Assembly: GCF_014837065.1 (NCBI RefSeq)
Contig: NZ_JACSPP010000022.1
Location: 1-54,321 of the forward strand
Length of the DNA: 54,321 bases
Origin: Phocaeicola intestinalis
GTDB taxonomy: Bacteria > Bacteroidota > Bacteroidia > Bacteroidales > Bacteroidaceae
Reading direction: 5' to 3'
The notes under the pieces are model-generated. The model was not told the origin of the DNA and made no database searches. It worked only from the letters and a program-made list of their open reading frames with translations. Position numbers and translations under genes: made by a program. The first letter of the stretch is position 1; each line of letters begins with the position of its first letter. Positions 15,667-24,401 of this stretch are shown in pieces.

Positions 15667-16062
15667 TTTATTTAGCGGATATGAATCAATGTATGATTGA
15701 GAAGCTGTTTTGAATTTCTCCAAAAAGTTTTTCTTGGCTTGATGTATCCGTTTTCGTGTGTGCTTTGGGCAATTTTTTGGTCCTTTCCGCTCCTGTTCTT
15801 CGTCAGATAGCCCGCTATCTTCCTCATCACAGAAGCAAAAATGCCTCAAAAACTCATCCCAAATCATCGCACGATAAATTCAAAACAGCTTCTGAAAGGT
15901 TCAGTATCTGTTTCAAGCTGTCTTCTTTTTACGTTCTCCATATCAAAACCGTACGGTTTCCATATCGAGAACGTACGGTTTTCAATTGGAGAACGTACGG
16001 TTTTGATATGGAAACCATAAAAGGATGATGTCTGGATTGATAATATAATCCAATCAGATATT
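15667..16062. repeat. Repeat B, copy 1, interrupted by a MITE
   Basis: The left part (15667-15700) and right part (15893-16062) together match the reverse complement of 51354-51551. Inside are palindromic units made of CCATATCAAAACCGTACGG and GAGAACGTACGGTTTT, alternately direct and inverted. The two parts are separated by MITE copy 4, with TGA duplicated at the junction. The copy at 51354-51551 reads straight through this point with a single TGA. Confidence 0.85.
15701..15892 (+). repeat. MITE copy 4, complete, inserted in repeat B
   Basis: 192 bp with perfect 17-bp terminal repeats. TGA flanks both ends (15698-15700 and 15893-15895). Comparison with the uninterrupted repeat B at 51354-51551 shows that exactly the element plus 3 bp were added. 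Confidence 0.93.
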
Positions 16063-16119
16063 TCAATTATATGGCTTTAGGAATTTGATTATAAATGCCC
16101 ATAACATTTTTTCTTTGAT

Positions 16120-16136
16120 TAATTCAAAACAGTTTC
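16120..16136 (+). repeat. MITE right-end remnant
   Basis: AATTCAAAACAGTTTC, one change from the MITE terminal repeat, stands alone here without the rest of the element. Chance is possible for 16 bp, but the sequence also equals the end of copy 1. The 16063-16170 stretch around it shows nothing else. Confidence 0.4.
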
Positions 16137-16178
16137 CAAATAAAACGGTTCATCGTTTCCGGTATCCAAGCAAAAGAC

Positions 16179-16186
16179 TATCTTTG
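16179..16186 (+). promoter_or_regulatory. Candidate -7 box for addA
   Basis: TATCTTTG matches TAnnTTTG and lies 36 bp before the addA start codon. A clear -33 TTG is not seen. Confidence 0.55.
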
Positions 16187-16221
16187 CACTGAAAACGCAT
16201 ATTAACGCATATAAAAAAGCT

Positions 16222-19200
16222 ATGACAAATACCCCACAACTATTAGTCTATAAAGCCTCAGCCGGTTCAGGAAAGACCTTTACCCTTGCCGTGCAATACA
16301 TCCGGCAATTGATAGAAGATCCTGCATCCTACCGGCGTATCCTGGCAGTAACCTTCACAAACAAGGCTACAGCCGAAATGAAAAGCCGTATTCTGGAACA
16401 ACTCTATGGGCTGGGCTACAACGTCAAATCATCGGACAGCTACCTCAATGAACTGAAACGAATATGTCAGATGGACGAAGACGCCATCCGCAAGGCAGCA
16501 CGACGGGCGTTGCACAACATCATACATGACTACAGTCGTTTCCGAATTGAAACCATTGACTCTTTTTTTCAAGCCGTGCTGCGCAATTTAGCCCGCGAGC
16601 TGGAACTAGGTGCCAATATGACCATAGAACTGAATAACACAGAAGTACTCTCAGATACCGTAGATGCAATGATAGAAAAACTGGACCGTCATTCACCCGT
16701 ACTGAGTTGGCTGATGGAATATATAGACGAACGCATCTCGGATGACAAACGCTGGGATATTTCAAGCGAAATCAAGAACTTCGGACGCAACATCCTTGAC
16801 GAAGGATACATTGAGAAAGGCGACGGGCTGCGCCGTAAACTTGCCGACCCGACTTTCATTCCCAACTATCGGAGACAGGTGCAGGACATCCGCCGTGAAG
16901 CATTGGAAGAGATGAAAAGCTTTAACGACCAGTTTACAGGTGTACTGGAAATGAACGGCCTGTTGCCAACCGATCTGAAAAACGGTTCGCGTGGTATCGG
17001 AAGCTATTTCAACAAACTCGCCCTAGGAAACCTGTCGGACAATATCCGCAATGCCACTGTAGACAAGTGCCTGGCGAGTGAAGATAACTGGGCAACACGC
17101 ACTTCACCCCATCGCGCTGCCATCTTAGACCTTGCCACACGCGAACTGATTCCCTTGCTGAAAACCGCCGAAGAGTTCCGGCCGAAGAATAACGTACTGG
17201 CAAACTCGTGCAATCTTTCGTTACGCTATCTGAACAACCTACGCCTTCTGGCACATATTGATGAAGAACTGCGCTTGCAGAACCAGCAACACAACCGTTT
17301 TTTATTATCCGATACCAACGCCCTCCTGCATAGCCTGATGCACGAAGGTGACGCAGCATTCATCTATGAAAAAATAGGTACTTCCATCGACACAGTGATG
17401 ATAGACGAATTTCAAGATACGTCACGTATGCAATGGGAAAATTTCCATCTGCTGCTGGAAGAAAGTCTTTCACAAAGGGAAGGTAGCCTCATCGTAGGCG
17501 ACATCAAACAAAGCATCTACCGCTGGCGCAACGGAGACTGGAAAATTCTGGCAGGACTGGGGAATGACCCGACCTTGCGTATCCACGAACTGACCCTGAA
17601 AACGAACTGGCGAAGTGAAGCACGCATCATTTACTTTAACAACGCAATGTTTACTTCCGCTTGTACCGCCCTGAACCACAAATATGAGGATGAAACAGGC
17701 ACCCCATGCCTGCAATTGCTCAACGCATACAGCGACGTATGCCAGGAAACTTCCAAACAAAACGAACAGGGATTCGTCAGCCTGACTTTCCTACCCGATA
17801 CCCAAGAACAGCCATACGCTGATGCTACCCTGCATGCCCTTGCCAGTCAGGTAGAACAACTTATCGCACAAGGAATACATACCAACGATATAGCTATTCT
17901 GGTACGGAAAAATAAATCCATTCCCTCCATAGCCGATTATTTTGATAAACATACACCCTACCGCATCGTATCGGACGAAGCCTTCCGCCTCGATGCTTCG
18001 CTGGCTGTATGCATGATGGTAGACGGGTTACGCTATCTCACCTCGCCCGAAGACCGCATAGCCGGTGCACGTCTGGCAGTAGCATACCAGCACGAAATAC
18101 TTCACTCCAGCATCAGCCTAAACCAAATCTTAGCGGATGACCTCACTCCTTTCCTACCTGAAGCCTTTGCAGCACAGATGCCTGAATTGCGCCTCATGCC
18201 TCTTTATGAGCTATTGGAAAAACTCTTCCTGCTATTCGATATGCAACGCATTGAGCATCAAGACGCCTACCTATGCGCTTTCTACGATGCTGTAACCGAG
18301 TACATGCAGCAACATTCGTCTGAGCTAACTGCCTTCATTGCTTTTTGGGACGAACGCCTGCACGAAAAAACCATCCCATCGGGAGAAATAGAAGGTATCC
18401 GTATCCTTTCCATCCATAAGTCGAAAGGATTAGAATTCCACACTGTACTGCTCCCTTTCTGCGACTGGAAGATGGAAAACGAAACCAACAATCACCTGAT
18501 ATGGTGTTCAGTGGCAGGAACAGGAAAAGAGACCGACCGTGCCCCGTTCAACGAACTGGACATCGTACCGGTAAATTATTCTTCAGCCATGGCAGACTCT
18601 GTTTACCACGACAGCTATTGGGAAGAACGACTCCAGCTATGGGTGGATAACCTGAATCTACTCTACGTGGCGTTTACCCGTGCGTGCAAGAACCTTATTA
18701 TATGGGGTAAAGCAAACCAGCGGGGCACTGTATCGGAACTACTTGCTGAAGTAGCCCCCCAACTCAACATTTGGGACACAAAAACAGAAGAAACCGAAGA
18801 AACATCTCCTCTGACATACACCTTCGGCTCTCTCTGTCCTTCGGAAAATAAAAAACAGGAAAAAGGCTCTGAGAATCCACTTGCAGTACTTCCACAAAGC
18901 TTGCCTGTACAGGTGGAATCGATAGAAACTCCAATCGAATTCAAACAATCGAACCGTTCTGCCGACTTTATCCGAGGCGATGAAGATGAAGAAGAACACG
19001 AACGCTACATCCGTCAAGGACAACTCCTGCATCAAGTGTTTGCTTCCATCACCACTGAATCCGACTTACCTGGAGTCATCAAAAAACTCACGTTTGAAGG
19101 CATACTGGAATCGGAAGAGAAAGCATGCGAAATCGAAAAACTTGCTCGTTGGGCGCTAAACCACCCGCAGGTAAAAGACTGGTATGGAGGAAATTGGAGA

Positions 19201-19440
19201 CTCTATAACGAATGCAGCATCATTTACACTGATGAAACCGGAACATTCCAGACACGGCGACCAGACCGCGTAATGATGAAAAAAGACAAAGTGGTAGTAG
19301 TCGACTTCAAGTTCGGTAAGAAAAAAAATGTCTACCGCCAGCAGGTAAAAGAATATATGAACCTGCTCATCGGGATGGGCTACAAAAATGTAGAAGGCTA
19401 CTTGTGGTATGTATTCGGAAACGAGTTGGAAAAAGTATGA
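16222..19440 (+). CDS. addA: AddA-like helicase-nuclease (UvrD family)
   Basis: Helicase and nuclease subunit of the AddAB double-strand break repair complex, which resects DNA ends for RecA. The 1072 residues carry the full SF1 helicase set: Walker A ASAGSGKT (12-19), LAVTFTNKATAEM, Walker B VMIDEFQDTS, VGDIKQSIYRWRNGD, LKTNWRSEARII, SIHKSKGLEFH and LLYVAFTRACKNL. The C-terminal PD-(D/E)XK nuclease is visible as RRPDRVMM, VVVVDFKFGKK and QQVKEYMNLL. The next gene, 115 bp downstream, is its AddB partner. RecB is the main alternative name, but the pairing with a Cys-rich AddB-like nuclease favours AddA. Confidence 0.9.
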   Translation: MTNTPQLLVYKASAGSGKTFTLAVQYIRQLIEDPASYRRILAVTFTNKATAEMKSRILEQLYGLGYNVKSSDSYLNELKRICQMDEDAIRKAARRALHNIIHDYSRFRIETIDSFFQAVLRNLARELELGANMTIELNNTEVLSDTVDAMIEKLDRHSPVLSWLMEYIDERISDDKRWDISSEIKNFGRNILDEGYIEKGDGLRRKLADPTFIPNYRRQVQDIRREALEEMKSFNDQFTGVLEMNGLLPTDLKNGSRGIGSYFNKLALGNLSDNIRNATVDKCLASEDNWATRTSPHRAAILDLATRELIPLLKTAEEFRPKNNVLANSCNLSLRYLNNLRLLAHIDEELRLQNQQHNRFLLSDTNALLHSLMHEGDAAFIYEKIGTSIDTVMIDEFQDTSRMQWENFHLLLEESLSQREGSLIVGDIKQSIYRWRNGDWKILAGLGNDPTLRIHELTLKTNWRSEARIIYFNNAMFTSACTALNHKYEDETGTPCLQLLNAYSDVCQETSKQNEQGFVSLTFLPDTQEQPYADATLHALASQVEQLIAQGIHTNDIAILVRKNKSIPSIADYFDKHTPYRIVSDEAFRLDASLAVCMMVDGLRYLTSPEDRIAGARLAVAYQHEILHSSISLNQILADDLTPFLPEAFAAQMPELRLMPLYELLEKLFLLFDMQRIEHQDAYLCAFYDAVTEYMQQHSSELTAFIAFWDERLHEKTIPSGEIEGIRILSIHKSKGLEFHTVLLPFCDWKMENETNNHLIWCSVAGTGKETDRAPFNELDIVPVNYSSAMADSVYHDSYWEERLQLWVDNLNLLYVAFTRACKNLIIWGKANQRGTVSELLAEVAPQLNIWDTKTEETEETSPLTYTFGSLCPSENKKQEKGSENPLAVLPQSLPVQVESIETPIEFKQSNRSADFIRGDEDEEEHERYIRQGQLLHQVFASITTESDLPGVIKKLTFEGILESEEKACEIEKLARWALNHPQVKDWYGGNWRLYNECSIIYTDETGTFQTRRPDRVMMKKDKVVVVDFKFGKKKNVYRQQVKEYMNLLIGMGYKNVEGYLWYVFGNELEKV

Positions 19441-19555
19441 CTCCACAGAAATCCAGATATCCAGAAACCGATACTTTTCCCCTAAAAAAGCATTAATATC
19501 CAATCCCAAGTGACAAATTCCCCAACTACTAACCCTCAATAAACCAATAAAAAAG

Positions 19556-22426
19556 ATGAAAACATTCCTACAAGAAGTAGCACACGACCTATATGAAAAA
19601 ACGCACGGTGACCTGAGCAATGTTGCCGTGGTTTTCCCCAATAAACGCGCCAGCCTGTTTTTCAACGAGTATTTGGCACATGAAAGCAAGCGCCCCTTGT
19701 GGTCGCCCGCCTACACCAGCATCAGCGAATTGTTCCGCCAGTGCTCTCCATGGCAAACAGGCGATTCCGTCAAATTGGTGTGTGACCTGTATAAAGTATT
19801 TCGCCAAGTAACCGGAAGTAATGAATCTCTAGACGATTTCTTTTTCTGGGGAGAGATGCTGATAGCCGATTTTGATGACGCAGACAAGAACTTGGCAGAT
19901 ACCCAGGCGCTCTTCAGCAATCTGAAAGACCTGAACGGCTTAACTGATGACTACGATTTTCTGGAAGAAGGACAGAAAGAAGCCCTTTCGCAGTTTTTCC
20001 GAAATTTCTCGATTGACCGCGTAACAGAGTTGAAACAACGCTTCATTTCGATATGGGACACACTAGGAGAAATCTACACCCGATATAAAGCATTGCTGGA
20101 AAGCCAGCACATTGCTTACGAAGGAATGATGTACCGCCAAGTCATCGACACCCTGAATCCCGACAAACTTCCATACCGGCTGTATGTTTTTGTAGGTTTC
20201 AACGTACTGAACAAAGTAGAACATACACTCTTCCGTAGACTTGCCGATGCAGGAAAAGCCTTATTTTACTGGGACTACGACACCTTTTACCTGAACCGGA
20301 CACCTCATGAAGCAGGCGAATTCATCCGCCGGAATTTACGGGATTTCCCATCTGAGCTTCCTCCCTCTTTCTTTAATAACTTAAATCAAGCCAAAGACAT
20401 TACTTTTGTAGAATCGCCCACCGAAAACGGACAAGCGCGCTACCTGCCCCAATGGCTTCGTGAGAATCTTACCGAAGAAGAAAAAGAAACTGCCGTAGTG
20501 CTATGCAACGAGGCACTGCTCCAGTCCGTACTCCATTCGCTTCCCGAAAATGTAAAACACATCAACATCACAATGGGCTTTCCTCTCTCACAAACGCCTG
20601 CATATAGTTTTGTCTGTGCCTTGCTGGAACTGCATACTGCAGGATACAACACACAAAACGGACGTTATCGCTTCACCGAAGTAATCAGCCTGCTGAAGCA
20701 CCCTTATACGCGACAACTCTCGTCACAGGCGGCAGAATTGGAGCAAAGCCTAACCCGTGACAACAGATTCTACCCACTTCCCTCCGAATTAGAAAAAGAC
20801 GGAATACTGGAGATACTCTTCACACCCGTTACCACCAACTCCAACTTATGCCAGCTGATTACGAAGGCATTAGAGAAAGTCGCGTTATCTTACCAGCAAC
20901 AAAAGCCTTCGGATACAACCGCTTTCGACCAGCTTTACCGTGAAGCCTTGTTCAAGACCTATACCTTGATGAACCGATTCTACACACTGATAGAAGACAA
21001 AGACTTAAACGTAAAACCCGAGACATTGCAACGCCTGCTTACCCGCGTCATGGCTACTTCGAGTATTCCTTTCCATGGCGAACCAGCCATCGGACTGCAA
21101 GTAATGGGAGTACTGGAAACACGTAACCTCGACTTCCGTCACCTCATTATGCTCTCGGTAAACGAAGGCCAACTTCCAAAAGGTGGAAACGATGCCTCAT
21201 TCATCCCCTACAACCTGCGAAAAGCATTCGGAATGACCACCATCGACCACAAGATAGCCGTCTATGCCTATTATTTTTACCGTCTGTTACAGCGCACGGA
21301 AAAAGCTACACTGATATTCAACACTGCTACTGACGGCATCAACCGTGGCGAAATGTCGCGCTTCATGCTCCAATTCATCATCGAATGGGGGTATCCCGTC
21401 AAGCGTTTGAGACTGGAAGCTGCACAATCGCCACAAGGCTCTACCCCTATCTGTATCTCCAAAGGACCGACCGTCCTCCGACGCTTATGGGAAACCTTCG
21501 ATGTACGTTACAACCCAAAAGCTGTACTTTCGCCCTCGGCATTGAACTGTTACCTGGACTGCCCGTTAAAATTCTACTACAAGTATGCGGCACACCTCAA
21601 TGCCCCCGATGAAATCTCTCCTGAAATTGATGCTGCCAAATTCGGCAGTATTTTCCACCATGCTGCCGAACACATCTACAAAGACCTGACAACACACGGA
21701 AAAGTCATCAATCAAGAAACAATAGAGAATCTGCTGAAAAATGAAGTTCGCTTACAGGACTATGTCGACAAAGGTTTCAAAGAACTTTTTTTCCATCTGC
21801 CTCCTGAAGAAAAACCCACTTACAATGGTATCCAACTTATTAATTCAGCTGTCATACTACGCTATGTGAAGCAACTGCTCCAGAAGGACCTGAAGCATGC
21901 ACCATTCACGTTCGTCAGTTCAGAATACCCCGTCTACGAAGAACTGAAGCTCACCGTAGCCGACACCGTCCTACATTCACGTATCGGAGGCATCATTGAC
22001 AGAATAGATTGGAAAGACAACATTCTGCGCATCGTCGATTATAAGACTGGAGGAAACGCCGACACGCCATCCAGCATAGAATCGCTCTTTTCTCCCGACC
22101 TCAAACGTTCGAGTCATGTATTCCAAACATTCCTCTACGCTGCTATCGTATGCCGCAAGCTACGGGAGAAACAAGACACACGCCAAGTAGCTCCCTCACT
22201 GCTGTACATACACCGGGCTGCCTCAGAAAACTACACGCCAGTCATCCAACTGGGTGAAGCACGAAAAGCTGAACCAGTTTACGACTTTGCCCGTTACGAA
22301 ATGGAGTTCCGCGAACGACTGAAACTGTTGCTGATGGAAATCTTCTCCCCGGAAATCCCATTCACACAAACCGAGATTCCGGATAAATGCACCTATTGTG
22401 ATTTCAAGGATTTATGCCGGAAATAA
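19556..22426 (+). CDS. addB: AddB-like PD-(D/E)XK nuclease
   Basis: Second subunit of AddAB. It has 956 residues with a helicase-like but inactive N-terminal part: no Walker A GKT is present (VVFPNKRASLFFNEYL). The C-terminal nuclease carries RIVDYKTGG. An iron-sulfur cluster that stabilises the nuclease is indicated by Cys in LNCYLDCPLKFYYKY and the terminal CTYCDFKDLC (C-x2-C-x5-C). In Bacteroidetes the partner is often labelled only as a PD-(D/E)XK nuclease family protein. The start chosen is the ATG of MKTFLQEVAHDLYEKTHG. Confidence 0.87.
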   Translation: MKTFLQEVAHDLYEKTHGDLSNVAVVFPNKRASLFFNEYLAHESKRPLWSPAYTSISELFRQCSPWQTGDSVKLVCDLYKVFRQVTGSNESLDDFFFWGEMLIADFDDADKNLADTQALFSNLKDLNGLTDDYDFLEEGQKEALSQFFRNFSIDRVTELKQRFISIWDTLGEIYTRYKALLESQHIAYEGMMYRQVIDTLNPDKLPYRLYVFVGFNVLNKVEHTLFRRLADAGKALFYWDYDTFYLNRTPHEAGEFIRRNLRDFPSELPPSFFNNLNQAKDITFVESPTENGQARYLPQWLRENLTEEEKETAVVLCNEALLQSVLHSLPENVKHINITMGFPLSQTPAYSFVCALLELHTAGYNTQNGRYRFTEVISLLKHPYTRQLSSQAAELEQSLTRDNRFYPLPSELEKDGILEILFTPVTTNSNLCQLITKALEKVALSYQQQKPSDTTAFDQLYREALFKTYTLMNRFYTLIEDKDLNVKPETLQRLLTRVMATSSIPFHGEPAIGLQVMGVLETRNLDFRHLIMLSVNEGQLPKGGNDASFIPYNLRKAFGMTTIDHKIAVYAYYFYRLLQRTEKATLIFNTATDGINRGEMSRFMLQFIIEWGYPVKRLRLEAAQSPQGSTPICISKGPTVLRRLWETFDVRYNPKAVLSPSALNCYLDCPLKFYYKYAAHLNAPDEISPEIDAAKFGSIFHHAAEHIYKDLTTHGKVINQETIENLLKNEVRLQDYVDKGFKELFFHLPPEEKPTYNGIQLINSAVILRYVKQLLQKDLKHAPFTFVSSEYPVYEELKLTVADTVLHSRIGGIIDRIDWKDNILRIVDYKTGGNADTPSSIESLFSPDLKRSSHVFQTFLYAAIVCRKLREKQDTRQVAPSLLYIHRAASENYTPVIQLGEARKAEPVYDFARYEMEFRERLKLLLMEIFSPEIPFTQTEIPDKCTYCDFKDLCRK

Positions 22427-22428
22427 CA

Positions 22429-22484
22429 GATAATCCTATCTTCAAAAGAGGATTATCCGACCTGACACAGAAGATAATCCTCTT
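22429..22484 (+). terminator. Terminator-like hairpins after addB
   Basis: GATAATCCT (22429-22437) pairs with AGGATTATC (22449-22457). A third arm, GATAATCCTC, follows at 22473-22482 and can pair with the same GAGGATTATC. The region lies between two convergent genes, so it could serve both. No strong T-run follows. Confidence 0.5.
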
Positions 22485-22534
22485 CTCATTCACCGCATTG
22501 TGGACATTTAACCTTAGCCTTGCAATATTGAGTA

Positions 22535-23356
22535 CTACAACAATTTCACATACCCCAAACGAGTATAACGCACTCCGCGACTCTCGTAATGCGATATCAC
22601 CTTAGCAGAAGCAAGATGCAACATCTCGTGAGCAATGACCTTTCGTGTATGGCAACTTAATACATTGGGCGAAAGACTACGTCCGCCTGCTTTAAGAAAA
22701 AACGTAAAACGATTTCCATCACGGTCGGCTGCCAAAATATATTGGTCCACATAGAAATCAGGCTTGTAAATATCTACTTGTAGACGGACATTCAACACTG
22801 TCAGAAAAAGTTCCTTCAAACGCTCGCCTACTTGCCCCACATTATGGCTCACCGATGAAACGCGACGCTTTTGTACTGTCAGTTCAAAATGAACACGTGC
22901 AAACTCTTTGGCCAGAACAACCAATGGTTCGTAACGCTTGAGACTAGGTACAAATTTATTTGCCAGCCACAATACGTAAGAAGGATCAATATAATACACT
23001 TCAGCCAATCGTTTGCCACGGTACTTTCCGAAAGGAACAAAATCTTCCGATTGTCCATAATAGCATTCAAAAACCCTATTATCAAATACTTCAAGTTTTA
23101 CATTACAATTTTGAAGCAAAGAAAAAGCACGTTCAGCCGCCATATCAAAAGTGACGGCAAGTGTCCGTATAAATAAAGGAATCTCTACGTTGGGGAAGAA
23201 ACGCCAGAAAGCATAATATGGACGATAAGCTGTAGCCACACTAATAGCATAACAACCATTAACGGTTGTCCTGCCCCGATTGAATTCACCGATACGGGCT
23301 ATTACCGTTTCTGCCAACCGGGGAGATACTTGATATAAAGTCAAGTCATAATCCAT
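22535..23356 (-). CDS. DUF3820-type protein next to an ECF sigma factor
   Basis: A 273-residue protein with the short domain VPFGKYRGKRLAEVYYIDPSYVLWLANKF (about residues 105-135). This domain is known as DUF3820 or putative quorum-sensing-regulated virulence factor and is also found fused to exonucleases. An HEMLH sequence near the C-terminus fits the HExxH zinc pattern, but no third ligand or protease context is seen, so it may be chance. The start MDYDLTLYQVSP is preferred to an upstream ATG that would run to within 4 bp of the sigma factor gene. It is downstream of that gene on the same strand, so co-transcription is likely. Function unknown. Confidence 0.7.
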   Translation of the reverse strand: MDYDLTLYQVSPRLAETVIARIGEFNRGRTTVNGCYAISVATAYRPYYAFWRFFPNVEIPLFIRTLAVTFDMAAERAFSLLQNCNVKLEVFDNRVFECYYGQSEDFVPFGKYRGKRLAEVYYIDPSYVLWLANKFVPSLKRYEPLVVLAKEFARVHFELTVQKRRVSSVSHNVGQVGERLKELFLTVLNVRLQVDIYKPDFYVDQYILAADRDGNRFTFFLKAGGRSLSPNVLSCHTRKVIAHEMLHLASAKVISHYESRGVRYTRLGYVKLL

Positions 23357-23419
23357 ATTCTCCCTTTTTTGCAAAGATAAGATTTTCAAGTCTATTTTAC
23401 TACATATTCCCGACAAGAA

Positions 23420-23989
23420 TCAAATAAAAGCATCATCATACCCTTTGGCAAGCATACTCTTTTCCAGTTGGTGATAAGCAGACTGCAAACGCTTGGCTAT
23501 TGTCGATTTGTTCGAGTTTAATTTGACGGCAATAGCCTCTAAAGTCATTCTTTTCCAGATTTTCATCTCTACCAATATTCTTAATTCCTCCGGAAGCTCC
23601 TTGACCGATTTCCTTAGTTCTGCATATTTATGTTCTCTATCCTGCGAACTTAATTCATATTCATTTTGCCAATCTTTCACCGTCTCCAAATCCAAATCTG
23701 TGATTTTAGGCTTCATTTTCCTACAATAGCTACATAAATAATTGTCAACTACACAATGTAGCCAACCTCCAAATTTCCCATTTTCCTTGTAAGCTGTCTT
23801 CAGTTTAATACTGAAATGAATGGATAAATCTTGAAAAACATCTTCAGCTTCTTCAATACTGGATATGATTTGACGAATAGAATATTTAATCTGGTCGGCA
23901 TAGCGGTGTAAAAGAATAGCAAATGCCTCATTGTTTCCAGACTGAAATAAAGAAATCAGCTCTTCATCAGAGCTAACGAGTAAATTCAT
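23420..23989 (-). CDS. ECF-type RNA polymerase sigma factor
   Basis: An extracytoplasmic-function-type sigma factor of 189 residues. Region 2 covers about residues 8-90 (NNEAFAILLHRYADQIKYSIRQI, EEAEDVFQDL, KFGGWLHCVVDNYLCSYCRK). Region 4 covers about 120-180 (LPEELRILVEMKIWKRMTLEAIAVKLNSNKSTIAKRL). No FecR-like anti-sigma gene follows; instead the DUF3820-type gene is next. The regulon cannot be told from the window. Confidence 0.87.
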   Translation of the reverse strand: MNLLVSSDEELISLFQSGNNEAFAILLHRYADQIKYSIRQIISSIEEAEDVFQDLSIHFSIKLKTAYKENGKFGGWLHCVVDNYLCSYCRKMKPKITDLDLETVKDWQNEYELSSQDREHKYAELRKSVKELPEELRILVEMKIWKRMTLEAIAVKLNSNKSTIAKRLQSAYHQLEKSMLAKGYDDAFI

Positions 23990-24299
23990 AGTATCTGTTT
24001 TTATGGTTTATAAATTAATTCAATTACAAATGAAAACATCTATCATACAGTCAATCATTTAAGAAAGATATAAATCATTTTGCTGTAAAGGAAATATTTT
24101 TTCAGTAAAAAAGCTAATGAAAAAGGATTTTTTTTCGAAATATCTTAGATAAATACCGTTTTCTCCTTTAAATGACTGGTTCTAAGAAACAGTTGCAAGA
24201 CCTAACCCCCAAAACCAAGTCTTTCAGCCAACTATTTTCATAGGTATATCCGTAGTCTGCCAACAACCGACAATAGAAAATAAATACTTCGCCATTAAA
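23990..24299. other. Non-coding region upstream of the sigma factor gene
   Basis: AT-rich, with no gene. It should hold the sigma factor promoter on the minus strand. TATATCTTTC near 24070 is the nearest to a -7 box but does not match fully. Confidence 0.4.
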
Positions 24300-24350
24300 A
24301 GCTATGTTTCAGATGCAGTTGCATATATGAACTGCATCTGAAACATAGCT
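24300..24350. terminator. Perfect 21-bp hairpin downstream of the PBP gene
   Basis: AGCTATGTTTCAGATGCAGTT (24300-24320) is exactly repeated in inverse at 24330-24350 with a 9-nt loop. It lies 51 bp beyond the stop of the leftward penicillin-binding protein gene. Minus-strand sequence continues TTTTAATGG and plus-strand TCATTTTT, so it can act as a terminator, but the stem is unusually long and AT/GC mixed. Confidence 0.7.
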
Positions 24351-24401
24351 TCATTTTTAAGAACGACAGATGGGCAAAGTGCAGGCATCCGTGAATCATT
24401 G

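Noticed and set aside
15756..16028. A 90-codon plus-strand frame across MITE copy 4 and repeat B
   Set aside because: It is made entirely of two repeats; the matching frame at 51.5 kb is likewise repeat-derived. The strand opposite the MITE frame is also open, which shows that openness here is not evidence of coding.
22535..23356. Zinc metalloprotease, from HEMLH
   Set aside because: No third metal ligand, no protease fold context, and the recognisable part is a DUF3820 segment. The motif may be chance.
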